Shown here in pieces: positions 24,001-37,979 of a stretch of 64,000 bases of DNA (positions within the stretch are counted from its first letter, which is position 1; each line of letters starts with the position of its first letter). The position numbers were made by a program, and so were the translations under genes. The DNA comes from Trichoplax sp. H2 (lineage: Eukaryota; Placozoa; Uniplacotomia; Trichoplacea): the NCBI GenBank assembly GCA_003344405.1, contig NOWV01000048.1:248001-312000 (forward strand), written 5' to 3'. The notes beneath the pieces were generated by a model. That model saw only the letters and a program-made list of their open reading frames with translations, searched no databases and had not been told where the DNA came from.

Positions 24001-27000
24001 CCATGCCATGGAATCTTCTTGAAACTTGGTAAAAAAATAATGGACCTGGCGCCGTACGTAAACAGTGAACGTCCATAGAACTAGTAATTGATAAATTAAA
24101 ATATAAGTCAATATCATAGTTTTACAAATTCATGGTATTTTTTACCACAAATCTTTGAATTAATCTATTAACATTGCAAACTACAGTAATTAAAATATAA
24201 GATCAGTTTACATAGAGCAATGTGTACACTTATTTTACATCAGTTTACCATTATCTCCAGACATCTTTTCTTCAGGACCATATACCGAACATAAACTAAT
24301 AATAGAAAACATCCATTGGTGAATCTCGATTTAATAGTAACGAAAAAAGTAAAATACATTATTAACTAGAATTAGTATAATATTGGAATAATGCTAAATA
24401 TTAAGAATTGAATAAATACAACGATTATTAAATCAGTTCTTTCGTAATTAGGCCAAGGTGATCGGACAAAATTTACAGTGTGCTATAAAATTTTTCTATA
24501 GAACAGGATGCACAAGTTTACTAATAAATGAACTTTCGAATTTGATAATAGTAAAAAATCGTAGCGGTAAGGTAAAGTTTAACATTTAAGACGAAAGCGA
24601 ATGCTACTTATAAGTAATAATGTTTCTCTTAATTATTACAAAATATAAATCTAAATAATAACTTTAATACCTATTGAAGACTAAAGACTGTACGCGAAGT
24701 TTCTCTTTCTCTGGATTCTTATAAAATTCCATACCATTAGAAGTAAGAATGGCCCAGCTGCCCGTGATCAAAATTTATCAATGCCATATTTAGTTATAAA
24801 GAAGAAAATTTGACTACTAAATATTATTTGGATTAACATGAGTTAATGAATAATAAGTATTGAAACTTTACAAGGAGCAATGCTAATCAGTAAAATTGAT
24901 TATACGCTACGATTAAAAAGCGATATTATCACTAATTCAATACAGATAATTTACCATTTTTTCTTTGTTCCTTGGGTCGGATTTTCACGATATAACCAAC
25001 CTACAATAGTATTCGTAATGTTATTTGGTTTTACCATATGATACTTTATCACAAACGTTTTGCTCACTAATCAATCCTTTAACTGGCCACGCTTATAACC
25101 ACGATAATAAATTATTTTTGCTAAGAATTCAACTTAAATGCTTATCACATACCTTTACCCTCGGAACCAGAGCCAGTATGTTCTGTTTGATAGGATTCCT
25201 TTACCTTTTGTATATCTTGAATAATAGAATAATTTTTAAATCATTCATAAATTTGGTATTAGTTATAGCAATTGTGCACTTAAGGCCATATCGAATAAAA
25301 ATCAAATTATAAATACGTGCTGAAGAGTTAGCTCAGAGAATAACAATTAGGCTATTGAGGGCTCATATTAAGTAATACATTGATAATATTAGTTGAAGAA
25401 TACAAATTCGTTCTGCAATAACAGTTTTCGACACCTACTTAATACCCATTCTTCCATTATCTGAGGAGTATCAGCAACAAAATTATAGATGCGTTCAGTT
25501 GTAATAATAGCAAAAGACCCAGGCCTAATGAGACAGTTAGATTGTTGGAGAATTTTAATATTATATATAATTATAATTGTAGCATAATACAACCCTTGAA
25601 TTGAATTTATAAACGTAGTACATAATTGCATACATCGTCTATAATTACTGAGAGCAACCAGCAATCGCCTATGTTATTAAATTTTCTTTTTTAACTTCAA
25701 ATTTTGTATTCTTAATACTTAGAGTGAGTAATAGAATATATAGAATATGCTTAATTAATAACTTACTTTGAGGCAATACTATGAGGGTAAACCGAAGAGA
25801 TTTCATCCATATCTAGAGCATCCTAGATTAATTATAAGGTAGGTTATATGTATTTAACTCCCATTTTAACATTTATCTTAATTGTAAGTCGTCTATCACT
25901 CAAAATTTCTATCAGTTTCATTGTGTAGACTCAACAAAACTATTACTATAACAAAATTATAGGCTAATTTTTATTCAAATAGTAATAATTTGCAATTTAA
26001 TCCTGAACTTACAGGTATAAATTAAATTGATAATCTAAATTTTAATAAAAAGTATCACCTCATCCAGCAATACACTATTAAGATGGTAAACAGTTCTGAT
26101 GTAAGAAATTATTAGGTGTTAGTGGCCGTAGACTATTCTACTACAACCGCTAGAGACACAATTGTTTAATTAATGTAATATTACTGATAGCTTAAACTTC
26201 TATAATCAGTATAAGAAACCCTTTCAATGCTAATTTTGCATCTTTATAAGATTTAAAAGCTACACAGAATTTAGCTAGGTCGTGATTAGTACCAGTGCAG
26301 ATTTGAAGTAGGATGTTTCATCAGCGACTTTCCTGACTTCACTGGCATCTGCTGCCATGACAGAATGTAAACTTGCTAACCATTGACTAAATATCGGGAT
26401 ATAACACATTGTAAGGATTAGAAATATATTATAGTAGAGTCGTAATGTAGATTCAACGAGAAATCTATTAAAAGTCAAACATTCCATTCTCCAGGTAATA
26501 CCTGCAATCCTCATGGCTGTCGGCACTAAAGTAATGTGCTTTACTGCCTTTCGTTGTAACAATAAGCGAGTTATCACTTGTTGGATCTCTCTCAAGCTTC
26601 CTGTATTCATAATAATTAAAATGGATATGCAATTTAAAATAGATTATCAATTAGTCAGCTTCAAATCTACAAAGTTTCCATTGCACATATCAAATAGTAG
26701 AATAAATTAGTCATTCGAATATAATGTTCAATTTCATTTCATTTAACTGCGATCTATCACAGATTTACGCTACCATTACGAATATAAAGTTAATAGCCCT
26801 CAAAAATCAACGACTTAATCCATATACATTGACATAAGCGTAAAGCCAGATTCACTCTAAACTATCACTTAGTAGTCTAGCTGCCTTATCTGATATTTAA
26901 TTGCAATCTAGCCTAAACCTACGCTATCACTACGAATAAGAACTGATATTACTGTTTTGTATAGCTTTAATTTCGACTCACTCAACTATGATATTGCGTA

Positions 27001-30000
27001 AACTTACGCTATCACTACACATATAAAGCTTATAATTTTTAAAAAGTGAACCACTTCATATGTAATGATCCATTTACAAAAATGGATTCAATCTAAATCA
27101 CCATTTAGCGATACAACTATATTAAACGTTTAGTTTTGTTCCACATAATTACAGTAACGGTAAATCTGCGCTACCCCTATAAATACAAAGTCTATAGTTT
27201 ATAGAAATTAATAACTTAATCTACATATAATGCTAAGTTCATCAAATTAGATTTAACTGAAATTATGACTTAATGATACAAACCCCTTACTTCATTATTT
27301 AATATACCAACACTAGCACTTACGTAATAGACTTGATTTCAATCTTGCCAACAGTTCGAGCTCCATCCTGATCCGATTCTTTGTACTTGAGAACATTATC
27401 TTTTAAGACAAACCATCGACTCCTAGGTTGCTTCCTACATTAGTAGGAAAAAATTGTAGAACATTAAGAGTTCACTTATCTAAGAAGTGATAATAACCGT
27501 AGAGAATTTTACGAAATATGGAACTAACTTAGAAACCGTAGCTGCAGGCCCATTACGGATAGTTAACCAGCCACTTTTCAATACAGTCTAAAAGGAAATA
27601 TTAATACGATTTGTAATAAAGTCTTCTCAAGTTCTGAAGCTCAATGGCAAAAGTTATTTATGTATTTGATTTTAACATCAAGCATCATTGAGCATCAGAA
27701 TTAAATTATATATAGGATAACGACCGTTCCTCTTAAAATTGTAAGCGATAATCGTTTTATAAACAAATATAATTCATGGCAGCTTATCATATAAAGATGG
27801 AAGCATAATCAAATGTTAAGCTCAAGCACTCATGTCCCTGACTATAAGGCATTTATAATGATTTACTGAGCTGCTATACAGTGATGATGTTAATTTACTA
27901 ATCATTCTTTATTTTCAAAAGCATAACCTGTTTACTTCGAAACCACATCAAATTGTCTGAAGTTAATACACCCCACCTTCTTTTCCAATTATTCATCATA
28001 CCAGCTAGTAGAGCGAAAGAAGTAGGATGAATTAGAATAAAAGAGCATTGTCTTGTAAATCAAGCCTTAATTTTGCTTGCAGGGTACCCTACCTTTCATG
28101 GATAAATAGCCTTCATAACCTAAATATTCGCTAACAGATTCTTTAATGCTGATTTCATCATATTCCGATTCTTCTTCGTCACTTAGCTCTTCCGACTAGA
28201 TAAGAATAAGTTAATTATAAATGAGGATAATATAAGAAGTCTACTGTATTCTTTATAATTATTCTATTTAGTAATATTCATAATATGATCGACTTGATAT
28301 TGGTAGGTAGTAAATTTTTTTGAGCAATGTGAACTCATTTCAGATCAACCTGATGCTAATACGCATACCTCAAATCTATCTGAAATAGAAGAGTATAAAT
28401 CTCCGTCTCCCTGTAGGATACTTTCTAATGTCAATTCTTTCTTTAGCTCCTGCTTTTTACGTCTAACAGAAGTGGATATTTTGAGCGATAAAATTTATCT
28501 TTCATATGCTCTTTATCTTAAAATTAATTCTATTCAACAATATAATTCTGCATATATACTTCATATTCCACATCAATAAATCCAGATATTTGATGACCAT
28601 CACATTTATGATTAGTATAACTAACTACATGACTGATTAGCTTAAAATAGCCCCTTCCTAGCCGAAAGATCGCTAGTCGGTCAGATATTATAAGTAATAT
28701 CCAATTAATCTTGAGCTAATTTTACATTTGTATAAGCACATTTCATTTTCTAACGTACAATCCACATTTGCGATAACCAATTTTAGTAATGTATGAACTC
28801 ATTTGCTACTACTATAATCGTTTTTCTTGGTACTTAATCTCGAGATTGAATAAGCGTATGCTTAAGCACTTACTCCTCTTCTTCTGCAAGCTGCCTTTCC
28901 TTTTCCTCCTGCTTTTTCCGTTCAGCTTCTTCAATCTATTATAAATTAATAGTTATATAATTAAAACTATATATTGATATTGCTGTTGTTGTGTTTTGTG
29001 TTAGACTAAATGAGGATCAATTGGAAACCATTCACTTAAGCAAGACCTTAATTCATGTTTAATTTATTAATTTTCAAAAAACTTGGTATTCCTATACACA
29101 TTTTTATTCAATAACAGAATAAAATTGTTTCATACTTTCTTTTTAGCTAGCATTTCAGCTTTCCTAGCTTCTTCTCTCTCCTTAATACGTTGGAGTTCCA
29201 TCATAATTTCCTCTTCTAATCTTTGACGTTCCCTTTCTTCTTGTTCTTTCTTTAACCTTTCCTCTTCTTCCATCTAATAAATATATAAGAATAAGAAACT
29301 CTATCTTAGTCTTGCTATGAAATTCCGAGAAATCGCTTATGCTGTTATCAATTACTACTTTATAACAATCTCGAAATAACAAGCTATAATAAGAAACTTA
29401 GGTTTCATATTAATTAAAAATAGTAAATGCAGTAGCCATATTAGTATTTGGAGACATAATTTAGTGCAGCATAAGTTAAAATTACCTTTTGCTTCAATTC
29501 TTCAAACTCCTTCAACATTTTTTCTTGTTCTAGCCTTTCTAGTTCTCTAATTTAGTTAACGCGGAAATACAAACAATTAAGAATTAATACGTTTAGCTAT
29601 GATATTTGACTAAAACGTCATCGTTTCACAATATACAAATAAAATATGTTAATAATATTCTTAATCAGGTCTAACCATACATATCAGTATGACATCACAG
29701 CCAATCTATACTATCAGAACTACTGATAAGCATTTATCTTCATATTACTCATACTTGATATATATCTTACTTTCTTTTTCTTTCTGCAGCTAATCGTTCT
29801 TCTTCACGCTTTTTCTCCTCTTCCAATTTTTTGATATAGAGCAACTCTTGAAATACAAGCCGGGCTTTTCTGCCTTTCTCATACTGCAGGAAGTAGCAAA
29901 AAATGAACTAATAAGAAAATAACTTTGACTCTATTTATGTCTCAATTACATATAAAAATTTATGCAATTAAATTTCAACAAGCGGTGTTGGTCAGGGACA

Positions 30001-33000
30001 ACTCAAGGGAAAAACTTTTTTTTTTCCCTTGAGTTGTCCCCGTGTTGGTTTGTACACATATTGCAAATTTAAATCAAAATAAGGAGGATTAGTTCATATA
30101 ACCTTTTGAATGGTAACTGCTGCTCGAACCATATTTTTGAAAGTTTTCCGACATTTATACGCCTAAAGTGAGTTAATTTAAAATGTAACGTTAAGACATT
30201 ACGGCTAATTTCTGTGTCAATTCATTCTCTAATTCTATTTGACAGTAGTAGTGACATAGTTAGCCTATTTCAGTATTAGCGAAGTTGATCTAGATTTCTA
30301 ACCCTTAGCTGCGCTTGAACTTTCGTAGCCGAAGAGCGTACTCTCTGATACCATCTCCTTTAGTAATTAGAAATGAAAATGAAGTTGTAAAAGATCCTTT
30401 TAAGGCTACTATAATTTAGCACTATATCATAGAAACAGATATATAATTACAAACTATTAAAACAGTTTCAATTTATCTTGTAATTCCTAATTTATTTTCC
30501 GGTAATATAGTCTAGTCTACTGTGGTCACTAAATATTTTTTACGAAAATTTACAGTGAATACTTTACTAATAATCAACGTCATTCCGGTAAATTAGTATA
30601 GTGTTTTACCGTACTAGATAGCCACGGATATTGCTCGACAATAAAGTAGCGACTTTATTCAATTTATCGATTCGATACTTCTCTAAATCTAGCCCAAGTT
30701 GTTCTTTTAGAAAGACCTATGAAGATCACCCAATAACTAATTAAGTTTTCTTATATGATACTATTAAATGCCATACTTAAAACGGAATAGTTGATTCATG
30801 AATTATCAAAGTAAATACATTAACGTAAGGTCTGTAAAAGAGAGAAGCAAGTAAATCACTTATGCACGTATCCGTACTTTGGTTTTTCCTATTTGCCAGT
30901 TATTATGACTTGGATCGAAAATTCCCAAAAGGTGTTCACATTTTTCAGATGTCTTACTTGGGACATCATCTCCGACCAATAATGCATGAAAGCTTGTAGT
31001 AGAAAATATATCATGCACGATTATTGTTACACCACAAATAGAACATATTTATAACGATTAGTTCAATTTCATACCGTTGAATGAATTCCTCAAAGGTCCT
31101 TCGTACTGGATATCCAGCACGTCTAATCTGAACTGTTTGCAACATACCGGAATACCTTAACTGATCTTCTACTAAATCGGGAACAAAATGATCGCTAATC
31201 TAAAATAGGAACCAAAACAATCAAATGGAGTATGTTATAGCTATGTAATTAGAATAAATTAATTTGCTAAAACTTCTTATCAAACATTAGTACAACAGTT
31301 ACTTTTGCTATCAAGTTACGATATAAAATATTACGCAAAACTGCAATCATCTTTTATCATATACTACAGTATAATGATCCAACCTTATCTGGATTTGGTT
31401 TGATACATCTTATAAAGAAGGGATTAGCTTTATTAAGAGTATCCATCAACGATAATAAGGAGTCCTAATGTGTATTAAGGAGACCAAATAACAAAATAAG
31501 TCGTTATCAATTACATTCCAAAGATTAATCAATTCATTCACATTTTAGATGAAATATAATACCCGGAATTGGATAGCAACAGTGGCAGTTTTACGTGGTC
31601 GATTACTAGAAACACCTTTAGAATCGGCATTGGATGATGTAACATGTTCGAAAAGGTCGTAAATAAAATCGAAGCTGTAGGATAACATAAATAAAAACAA
31701 GTTTATTAATTAAGCATTAGTGAATACTTTAGCATTACAAGATCTATTATACTAGCATTACTAGGAATTAAGATTTTAAGTTAGTCAGGGGTAAGAAAAA
31801 TTGAATTTTTAATTGTTATTTCAAATGATAATAAAAATAAAAAAAGGAATACGCAGACTTTATATACAAAATCTCGCAATCAATTTTTTAAAATAGTTTC
31901 CTTACCTACTATTCTGGAGAAGGGTTAATACATCGCTACGAAAGGTATCTCTACTCTTTTCTAAAAACTTCTCAATGTCATAAAATATCTACACAGAGTG
32001 GAGTATCCCTTTTAGCTACTTTGAAAATCGACTTTATCTTACTTAATTGCACAATAAAATCAGCAAAATCTAGGTTTTACTCTGATCTTAATAATTTCTA
32101 TCAGCTGCAGATGAATAAATGCTTTCGACTAAGAACTATCGGTATTTTTATACCGCCTGAGAATGATATCTGGTTTAACATTGATATGGATAATTCTTCA
32201 CATATATCAAGGAATTATTAATAGAAAAATTCGTGTTTTGAATATAGAAGTGTTTCGGTAGCTACGATCCCATATGTAATTAAGTGTTTGTGGTTAGACT
32301 TGAAAACAGGCTGTTTACATAAACTGTAATTATACATTGAACTAGAACGGTTACGGAAACTACATCAAGAATCGGTATTAGTAAATAATTGCTGATTACT
32401 AGACTGAGCTATCGTTTTGTTTTCTAATTGTATCAATAAACTGTAAATACTGTATTCATTCAAGCTGTCGTTCAAAATAACCTTGAGCAAGAGTTAATAC
32501 ATGTTACTTACATCTCCTGCATAATGCTTCACTCCAAACTTGGCTTGATTGACCTTGGGTTTGATGAAATAGCGATTTCCCTACAGTAGAAACAGGTGTC
32601 ATAGAGATAAAATTTCAATCAATTGTATCATATCTACATTCGCCAGGAAAAAACCATGAGCTATGGATCAATTATTTACAGAATGAGTAGAATAAAGTTT
32701 GCTTAGCAGTGTTTCATCAGTTCCTTTTGGGAAACGACTTTCCTCATCAATTAAGGCAATGATTCCCATTTTCTAGATGCGTATAGTAGTATTATAATAC
32801 TTTTATGTGGGGAAACGTAGATCTTTAAATACGATTATCAGTTAAATTATACTGCACGTTCTATCGATTCATCAAGGATACTTATTTAGTGCTACTAACG
32901 AAAATTACGCTTAGAAGCTTAATTTATCAAATAATTATAAAGTGAAATTCTAACTCTTTCAATCAAATCCAAACATTCGCTATTGTCAATCCAGTTGATA

Positions 33001-36000
33001 TCTGACCATTCAATACCTTCCCTAATAAATAATAAAATAGATATTTATTAGCCATTGAAGTAGGACCTTTAAATTTTCTTTATATTGCCATTAGTAAACT
33101 ATTTGTCAATCCTTACCGATTGTATTCATACTGTTCAAGGGAAAAGATATGCTTGTTGAAAAAACTCTGTAATTTTTCGTTTGCATAGTTTATATTGAAT
33201 TGTTCGAATCGATTCACCTAAACGTAGTTATATTGAAAACTTAGTGGATAAAGTTCATGTAAGATTACACGTTTTAAAAAACCCTCTAAAAGAAAGCATA
33301 GATGTATTATACTTATACTTTAAAATTATTATAGCTTAATTGAAAATTACTTTATCATATATTTATAAGGAAAATTATGTAAGCAAAGTTCATGTTAGAT
33401 AAGGTGTTTTAAAAATCTATTAAAAGAAAGTATAGATATGTATTGAGTATATTTTAAAATTACTGTAACTTAATTAAAAATAACTTTATTTCATCAATAT
33501 TGAAAATTAAGCGAGTTAAGTTAAGTTAGATACGCGACTTAAAATTCTATAGAAAGAATATATATATTTTAAAGCTGTTGTACTCTAATTGAAAATAACT
33601 GTATGACATCAGAAAGGATGCCTTACTTTAAAATTTTCAAAGCCAAAAATGTCCAGTACACCGATAGATTTATGATCACCTTCAGAGACTATTCTAGAAT
33701 TAATTCGCGAGATGATATAACGAAAGCAGTGCCGATAGATCGACATTGCCATAGAATCTCTAGAATCTTCAGCCTAATTAAACAGTTTAATCTATATTAA
33801 ACTACTTTCGTATACGAATTTCGAATAATTTCCATTAAATGGCCAAATAAATTTCGCAGAGAAATCAATATAATATACATTCTCAATTCATTTGAGTAAC
33901 GGTACTTTATATAGATATAAATTCAGTACAAGGATTAGAATCCAAGACAGTTTCATTTTATCAGAAAAAACAAATGGATTGGCCGAAGTAAGGGAGCTTA
34001 CTTGTTGAACATCAAGTGGGGTAGAAATTTGTTCACCACGTAGATACATTTGTTTTTGAGTTAAAGCAATCGTAAATTCATAAGGATCTAATCCCAGCAA
34101 TTCTGCCACTTGCCATACCACTACACGAAGTAAAATAATTAATCATTGGATTATGCCGTATTACAGTAATACTTTTACAAATAATACAATTAGAAATAAT
34201 AAAATATACTAGTTGATCTAAAAGACGAATAGGTTAATTTTTATACCAGATTCATCTTCAATTTGAGCACCACCAGAGGTCATAAATGTTGTATTGCCAA
34301 TGAGTAAAATACCAGCAAGAAGTTGTAAAATATCATTGATTTCATCTTCCTTGAAAGACATTACCTGCATTGCTGACTATATGACATAAAGAATTAATTT
34401 TTGATATTATTCCGTACTTATATTTACCACTATTTTTCTTGACATTATTAAAAAGCAATGCATTACTTATAAATGTTGGAAAATAAATACTGCCATTGCT
34501 TTTTACGTATATTTGCAAATCCACTATATGAATGGCGTTTCATAAAAATATCTAATGACTCATTTGCGTATTGGTGCATCAGGTGTTCTTTATGAAAATA
34601 CTCTGCTCATTAGCTATTTTCCCCTCTTTCATGTAATAAATACCCTTTATACGCGTTTACTTACCATAACATCCTTGTAGCTTTCTAAATCATCAATTGT
34701 GTCATCTTTAATACAACCGCTCTGATTTAAATAATGAAATTGTGACGCATCTTTTAAATGGAGAGCCTCTGTAATAGATTTTCATTAAACATCAAATTAG
34801 CTTTGTTTTACGCCACAAAATACGAAGAACTCTTACTTTAATTGATAAAAATGATACTTCTGTCTTGCCGCATTTACTGCAATATTTACAGTATAATTAG
34901 CTAATCCTGCCAAATATGTGTCACCTACGTTTTTCGTCATCATTTAAACCGGCAAGTAAATTGTAAAAGATGTGGTAGTTCCTCTCTCCAGCATTTTGTC
35001 TAACAATACGGTTCTGTTAAACAAGAATAATGAAAAGTAAGCAAAGATAGAATGTATTAGTATCTCCTATAATAAAATGTAGCGTTTTTACACTTTTAAT
35101 TATAAATATTTTAATTGCAAATCTGCCGACAATAGTGCTATAATTTTACCTTCTCTAACAAATCTGCAGATTGTCATGATTTTTTTAAAGATTAAGGGAC
35201 ATAATGGTAATAATTATAAATAGATAATGTACAATTATCCTTTACTGGTAAAGCTATACATTGGCCTATGATGATAAATTACATTTTCTTATCCTAATCT
35301 GAACTACGATTGAAATAACTAAAGCCAGCATAGTCTGTATGAATACCGAAACATTTCAATGATTTTATTATGGCAGAATGAGTAGGATACAATCAGTAAT
35401 TTTTCCACCAACAATACTCCCAGATTCATCAAAATTAATGAGGATAAATTTTCCAAAACGGCTACTATTGTTGTTATGGACTGTTTTAGCGTTGCCAAAA
35501 GCTTCTAGGATGGGACTAAATAAGATAATTCATGCTATTAGCTTAGTTTACTCCTGTGATAACGATTTGATTCCATTGAACTATATCGAATTGCTAATAT
35601 ACCACAAAATTAATAGATTTCAAAAATTACTTTATAGCTATGCTTATCCTTCACTACTTATAATGGAGACGATGACGATTGTAACAACTACAAGATGCAT
35701 TAATTTTATTATAAAAGAAGAAATCTTTTTTAGCTAACCTGCTTTCCACTAATACCCGTTCCACTTTGCCTTTTGTTAAGGACGAATCATCATGAATTTT
35801 ATGGCTGATGGAGGTCAAATAGTTAAGGATATGCTTTGTCGTCTCGGTTTTACCAGCTCCTGATTCTCCACTTAAAATAGGCATTCAAAATAATCAAACT
35901 GATACACTTGCATCATGAACTACTGGAGCTATGCTGCATAAATTTGTTAGTGCTTAAATGCCCTTAATCAATGATGTCATGGTCTGTATCATTCTACCAT

Positions 36001-37979
36001 ATTCCATAACTGAATAAGCTAATATTGCCGGAATTCGCTACGTGTCTAGTTTTTGTTTCTGAACTAAATTTAAATTTACGGTATGGATTAATTGAATCGA
36101 ATGTAAAATATAATACAAACTGAACTACTTCTATCTGTCATAAAACTCGTTCGATTATAAATTTGTTGGTGCCTAAACGTCCTTTAATTAATTGCGATGT
36201 CATATTCTTTATAATTATACATATTCTGCAACTAAATAAGTCAACATTATTATATTTTCCATGTATTTAGTTCATTTTATAAACTAATTTTAAGTTTTTA
36301 ACATTGCTTGACTGAATTAAAAGTATAGTATGGTACTAAATAAACCACTCGTACTTCTATGAAGGATAAAACTTACTCTACTATCATTATTTGAACTAGC
36401 TTTTACTGTGGCCTTTTCAAATAAACAGGATTAAAATAACGTTGGGGAAATGAGTCATTTCTTGATTTAGAAAGAAGAACACAAGAAAAAAGAATGCTAC
36501 ATTACCTTACAATAGCGCATTGAGAGCGCCTATTTTCTATAAGGCAGCAATACATTTCATTAGCAACTGCAAAAACATGAGGTGGTAAATCGCTTAGCCT
36601 CATTTTTTGGTATAAACCGATCAGATCCGATGCATAAAGGCCAGGAATAGATTTATAAGGATTGACTGAAACAAGGATTGAACCTACGTATGTCTATTAT
36701 ATAAAGGAAAATATTCAGTTTTACGATTTATGTAAGCTTCAAAACAGATATACTACTGCAATAGAAGAAGTTTATTTTTAATGGTACTAAAATTGGGAAT
36801 GTTGTAGCCGTAGACTCAATAGTATCACTAGCATGGTAGTTCATAGGTGAATTACTACGGAAAAATGAAAAAGATCGCTTCCTTTTGCCATCATCCAACT
36901 AGCTTAAAACTCATTTCTAATGAAATGAAATAGCCGTAGATTCAACAGTAAACGCGTATAGCTGAATTACTACGGTAAAGATAAAGATCGTTTCCTTTTA
37001 TCGCTATCCAACTAGTTTAAAACTCATTTTCTAATAAAATTAATATGTAATTAATTTATACGGTGTAAGCAGGCAGTATTCCATATTAAACTATTGGATG
37101 GAGTTACAATCTTAAAGAAAACATTCTTTATTCTCTCTTCCTTACGTAGATGTGATTCGATATATATCGAATCTTTAAATTATAAAGAATTGAGGCTTCA
37201 TGGAGATCCCCTAAGGTAGCCATATCATCGACGCCATCAACGCTACTACTATGCATTTGGGTGAGTTTATTTCGGTTGCAATCTACTACTGCTTCGGTGA
37301 TAACCTAGTAAAAAATAAATTTTCACAGTATTAAGACGCGTTCTCCTCTGAAATAGATTGAGAATGATGGATGAATATATTATAGCAATAACTTTACTGT
37401 ATTTAACCTACACAGTCGTAACTTTGTAAAATATTATTGAAAGTGAATATAAGTTAACGTGTAGCTGGAATAAATGCATAGGTTAACGAGACTTAAGACT
37501 GACATTTCATCCATCTCCTACCGGGGATCGTAGGAGATGGAAATTAAAATGCAAATAAAGCCATGGATGGATTGATTTTTTATACGTGCGAGATAGTATG
37601 ATTCCAATGAATCATGCAACGCAATGTAGTTCTCAACAGTTTATAGCTATACCTGTACATATATATACACCTGTATATACTGTCGTAGATATACAATATA
37701 CCTAAATATATATATGTATGTATATGTTTGCGTATATCATTTAAGCACGATAGAATATTTCTCTATATTCTATCATTTTTATGCTATAATGCCGAAATAG
37801 GCGAATATGGATATCTGTTTGAATTAGTAAAAGCGCGTAAACTGCTTGAGTGATTTTATAATCTATTTTAGAAGATTTACCTCGCCATAGCTGGTTTCGA
37901 GTGTTATCATCCCACCGGCTACTTGTGTTACTGTTGCTGGCAGCCATTTTTGACCACTAAAGACCCATACATGGGCACC
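18090..37979 (-). CDS. MYO10: Unconventional myosin X, MyTH4-FERM motor
   Basis: Actin motor that in animals carries cargo to filopodial tips. Many exons; the N-terminal Met exon was not found. First exon seen: 37979-37881 (SH3-like, [20 protein letters not shown]). Motor: [19 protein letters not shown] (about 37.2 kb), [11 protein letters not shown] (36.6), P-loop GESGAGKT (35.8), switch [11 protein letters not shown] (35.45), [16 protein letters not shown] (35.0), LLGLDPYEF (34.1), [14 protein letters not shown] (33.2), HYAGDV (32.5), RCIKPNPDK (31.4), [18 protein letters not shown] (31.15), WQIGKTKV (30.9). An IQ motif follows at about 30.15 kb. A charged E/K/R-rich single-helix region lies at 29.89-28.87 kb. 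Split PH1 (GYEGYLSMK, then [20 protein letters not shown], 28.1-27.9), PH2 ([16 protein letters not shown], 27.6-27.3), PH1 second half ([18 protein letters not shown], 25.5) and PH3 ([19 protein letters not shown], 25.0-24.0) follow. MyTH4 (NPILNYS, LPYGK) is at 23.4-21.8 and FERM at 21.6-18.1, ending [18 protein letters not shown]; stop 18092-18090. The PH1-PH2-PH1 order is specific to myosin X. Confidence 0.9.
22490..22800. repeat. Tandem repeat of about 100 bp, 3 copies, in a MYO10 intron
   Basis: The marker GCTATACGACATC occurs at 22581, 22680 and 22781, each preceded by a similar stretch (AAATGAACA, then TGCTACTGAA, then TGTTGATTT). The spacing is about 100 bp. Short ORFs on both strands here are products of the repeat. 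Confidence 0.75.
26740..27300. repeat. Degenerate tandem repeat in a MYO10 intron
   Basis: The phrase ACGCTATCACTACGAATATAAAG recurs in diverged form (first 20 bases or fewer conserved) near 26767, 26921, 27006 and 27168. The spacing is about 80 or 160 bp, which suggests a unit near 80 bp with decayed copies. Confidence 0.6.
29985..30049. mobile_element. 49-bp hairpin with 8-bp direct repeats, hAT-type micro-MITE candidate
   Basis: Two perfect 20-base arms, GGGACAACTCAAGGGAAAAA at 29995-30014 and its exact complement at 30021-30040, are separated by 6 bases. The element (29993-30041) starts CAGGG and is flanked by identical 8-bp direct repeats GTGTTGGT at 29985-29992 and 30042-30049. An 8-bp target duplication and a CAGGG terminus are typical of hAT elements. 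It encodes nothing, so any transposase would act in trans. It lies in a MYO10 intron between the IQ and helical exons. Confidence 0.65.
33237..33612. repeat. Tandem repeat of about 130 bp, 3 copies, in a MYO10 intron
   Basis: Units share AAAGTTCATGT, AAAAGAAAG.ATAGAT, ATTTTAAAATTA and AATTGAAAATAACT. They begin near 33250, 33386 and 33510. Very AT-rich. Confidence 0.65.
35890..36330. repeat. Two-copy duplication of about 220 bp in a MYO10 intron
   Basis: AAATTTGTTAGTGCTTAAA with a following GATGTCAT block near 35940 recurs near 36160 as AAATTTGTTGGTGCCTAAA with GATGTCAT. Flanking parts (ACTGAACTACT, ACTAAATAAG and similar) also pair. Confidence 0.6.
36800..37045. repeat. Two-copy tandem duplication of about 126 bp in a MYO10 intron
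   Basis: TAGCCGTAGACTCAA at 36805 and TAGCCGTAGATTCAA at 36931 are each followed by GAATTACTACGG, AAAGATCG.TTCCTTTT, ATCCAACTAG.TTAAAACTCA. The copies are fairly similar, so the duplication may be recent. Confidence 0.75.
37660..37740. repeat. TA/TG-rich simple repeat
   Basis: A run of ATATATACACCTGTATATAC-like sequence followed by TATATATATGTATGTATATG, a decayed dinucleotide microsatellite between the first two recognisable MYO10 exons. Confidence 0.6.
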
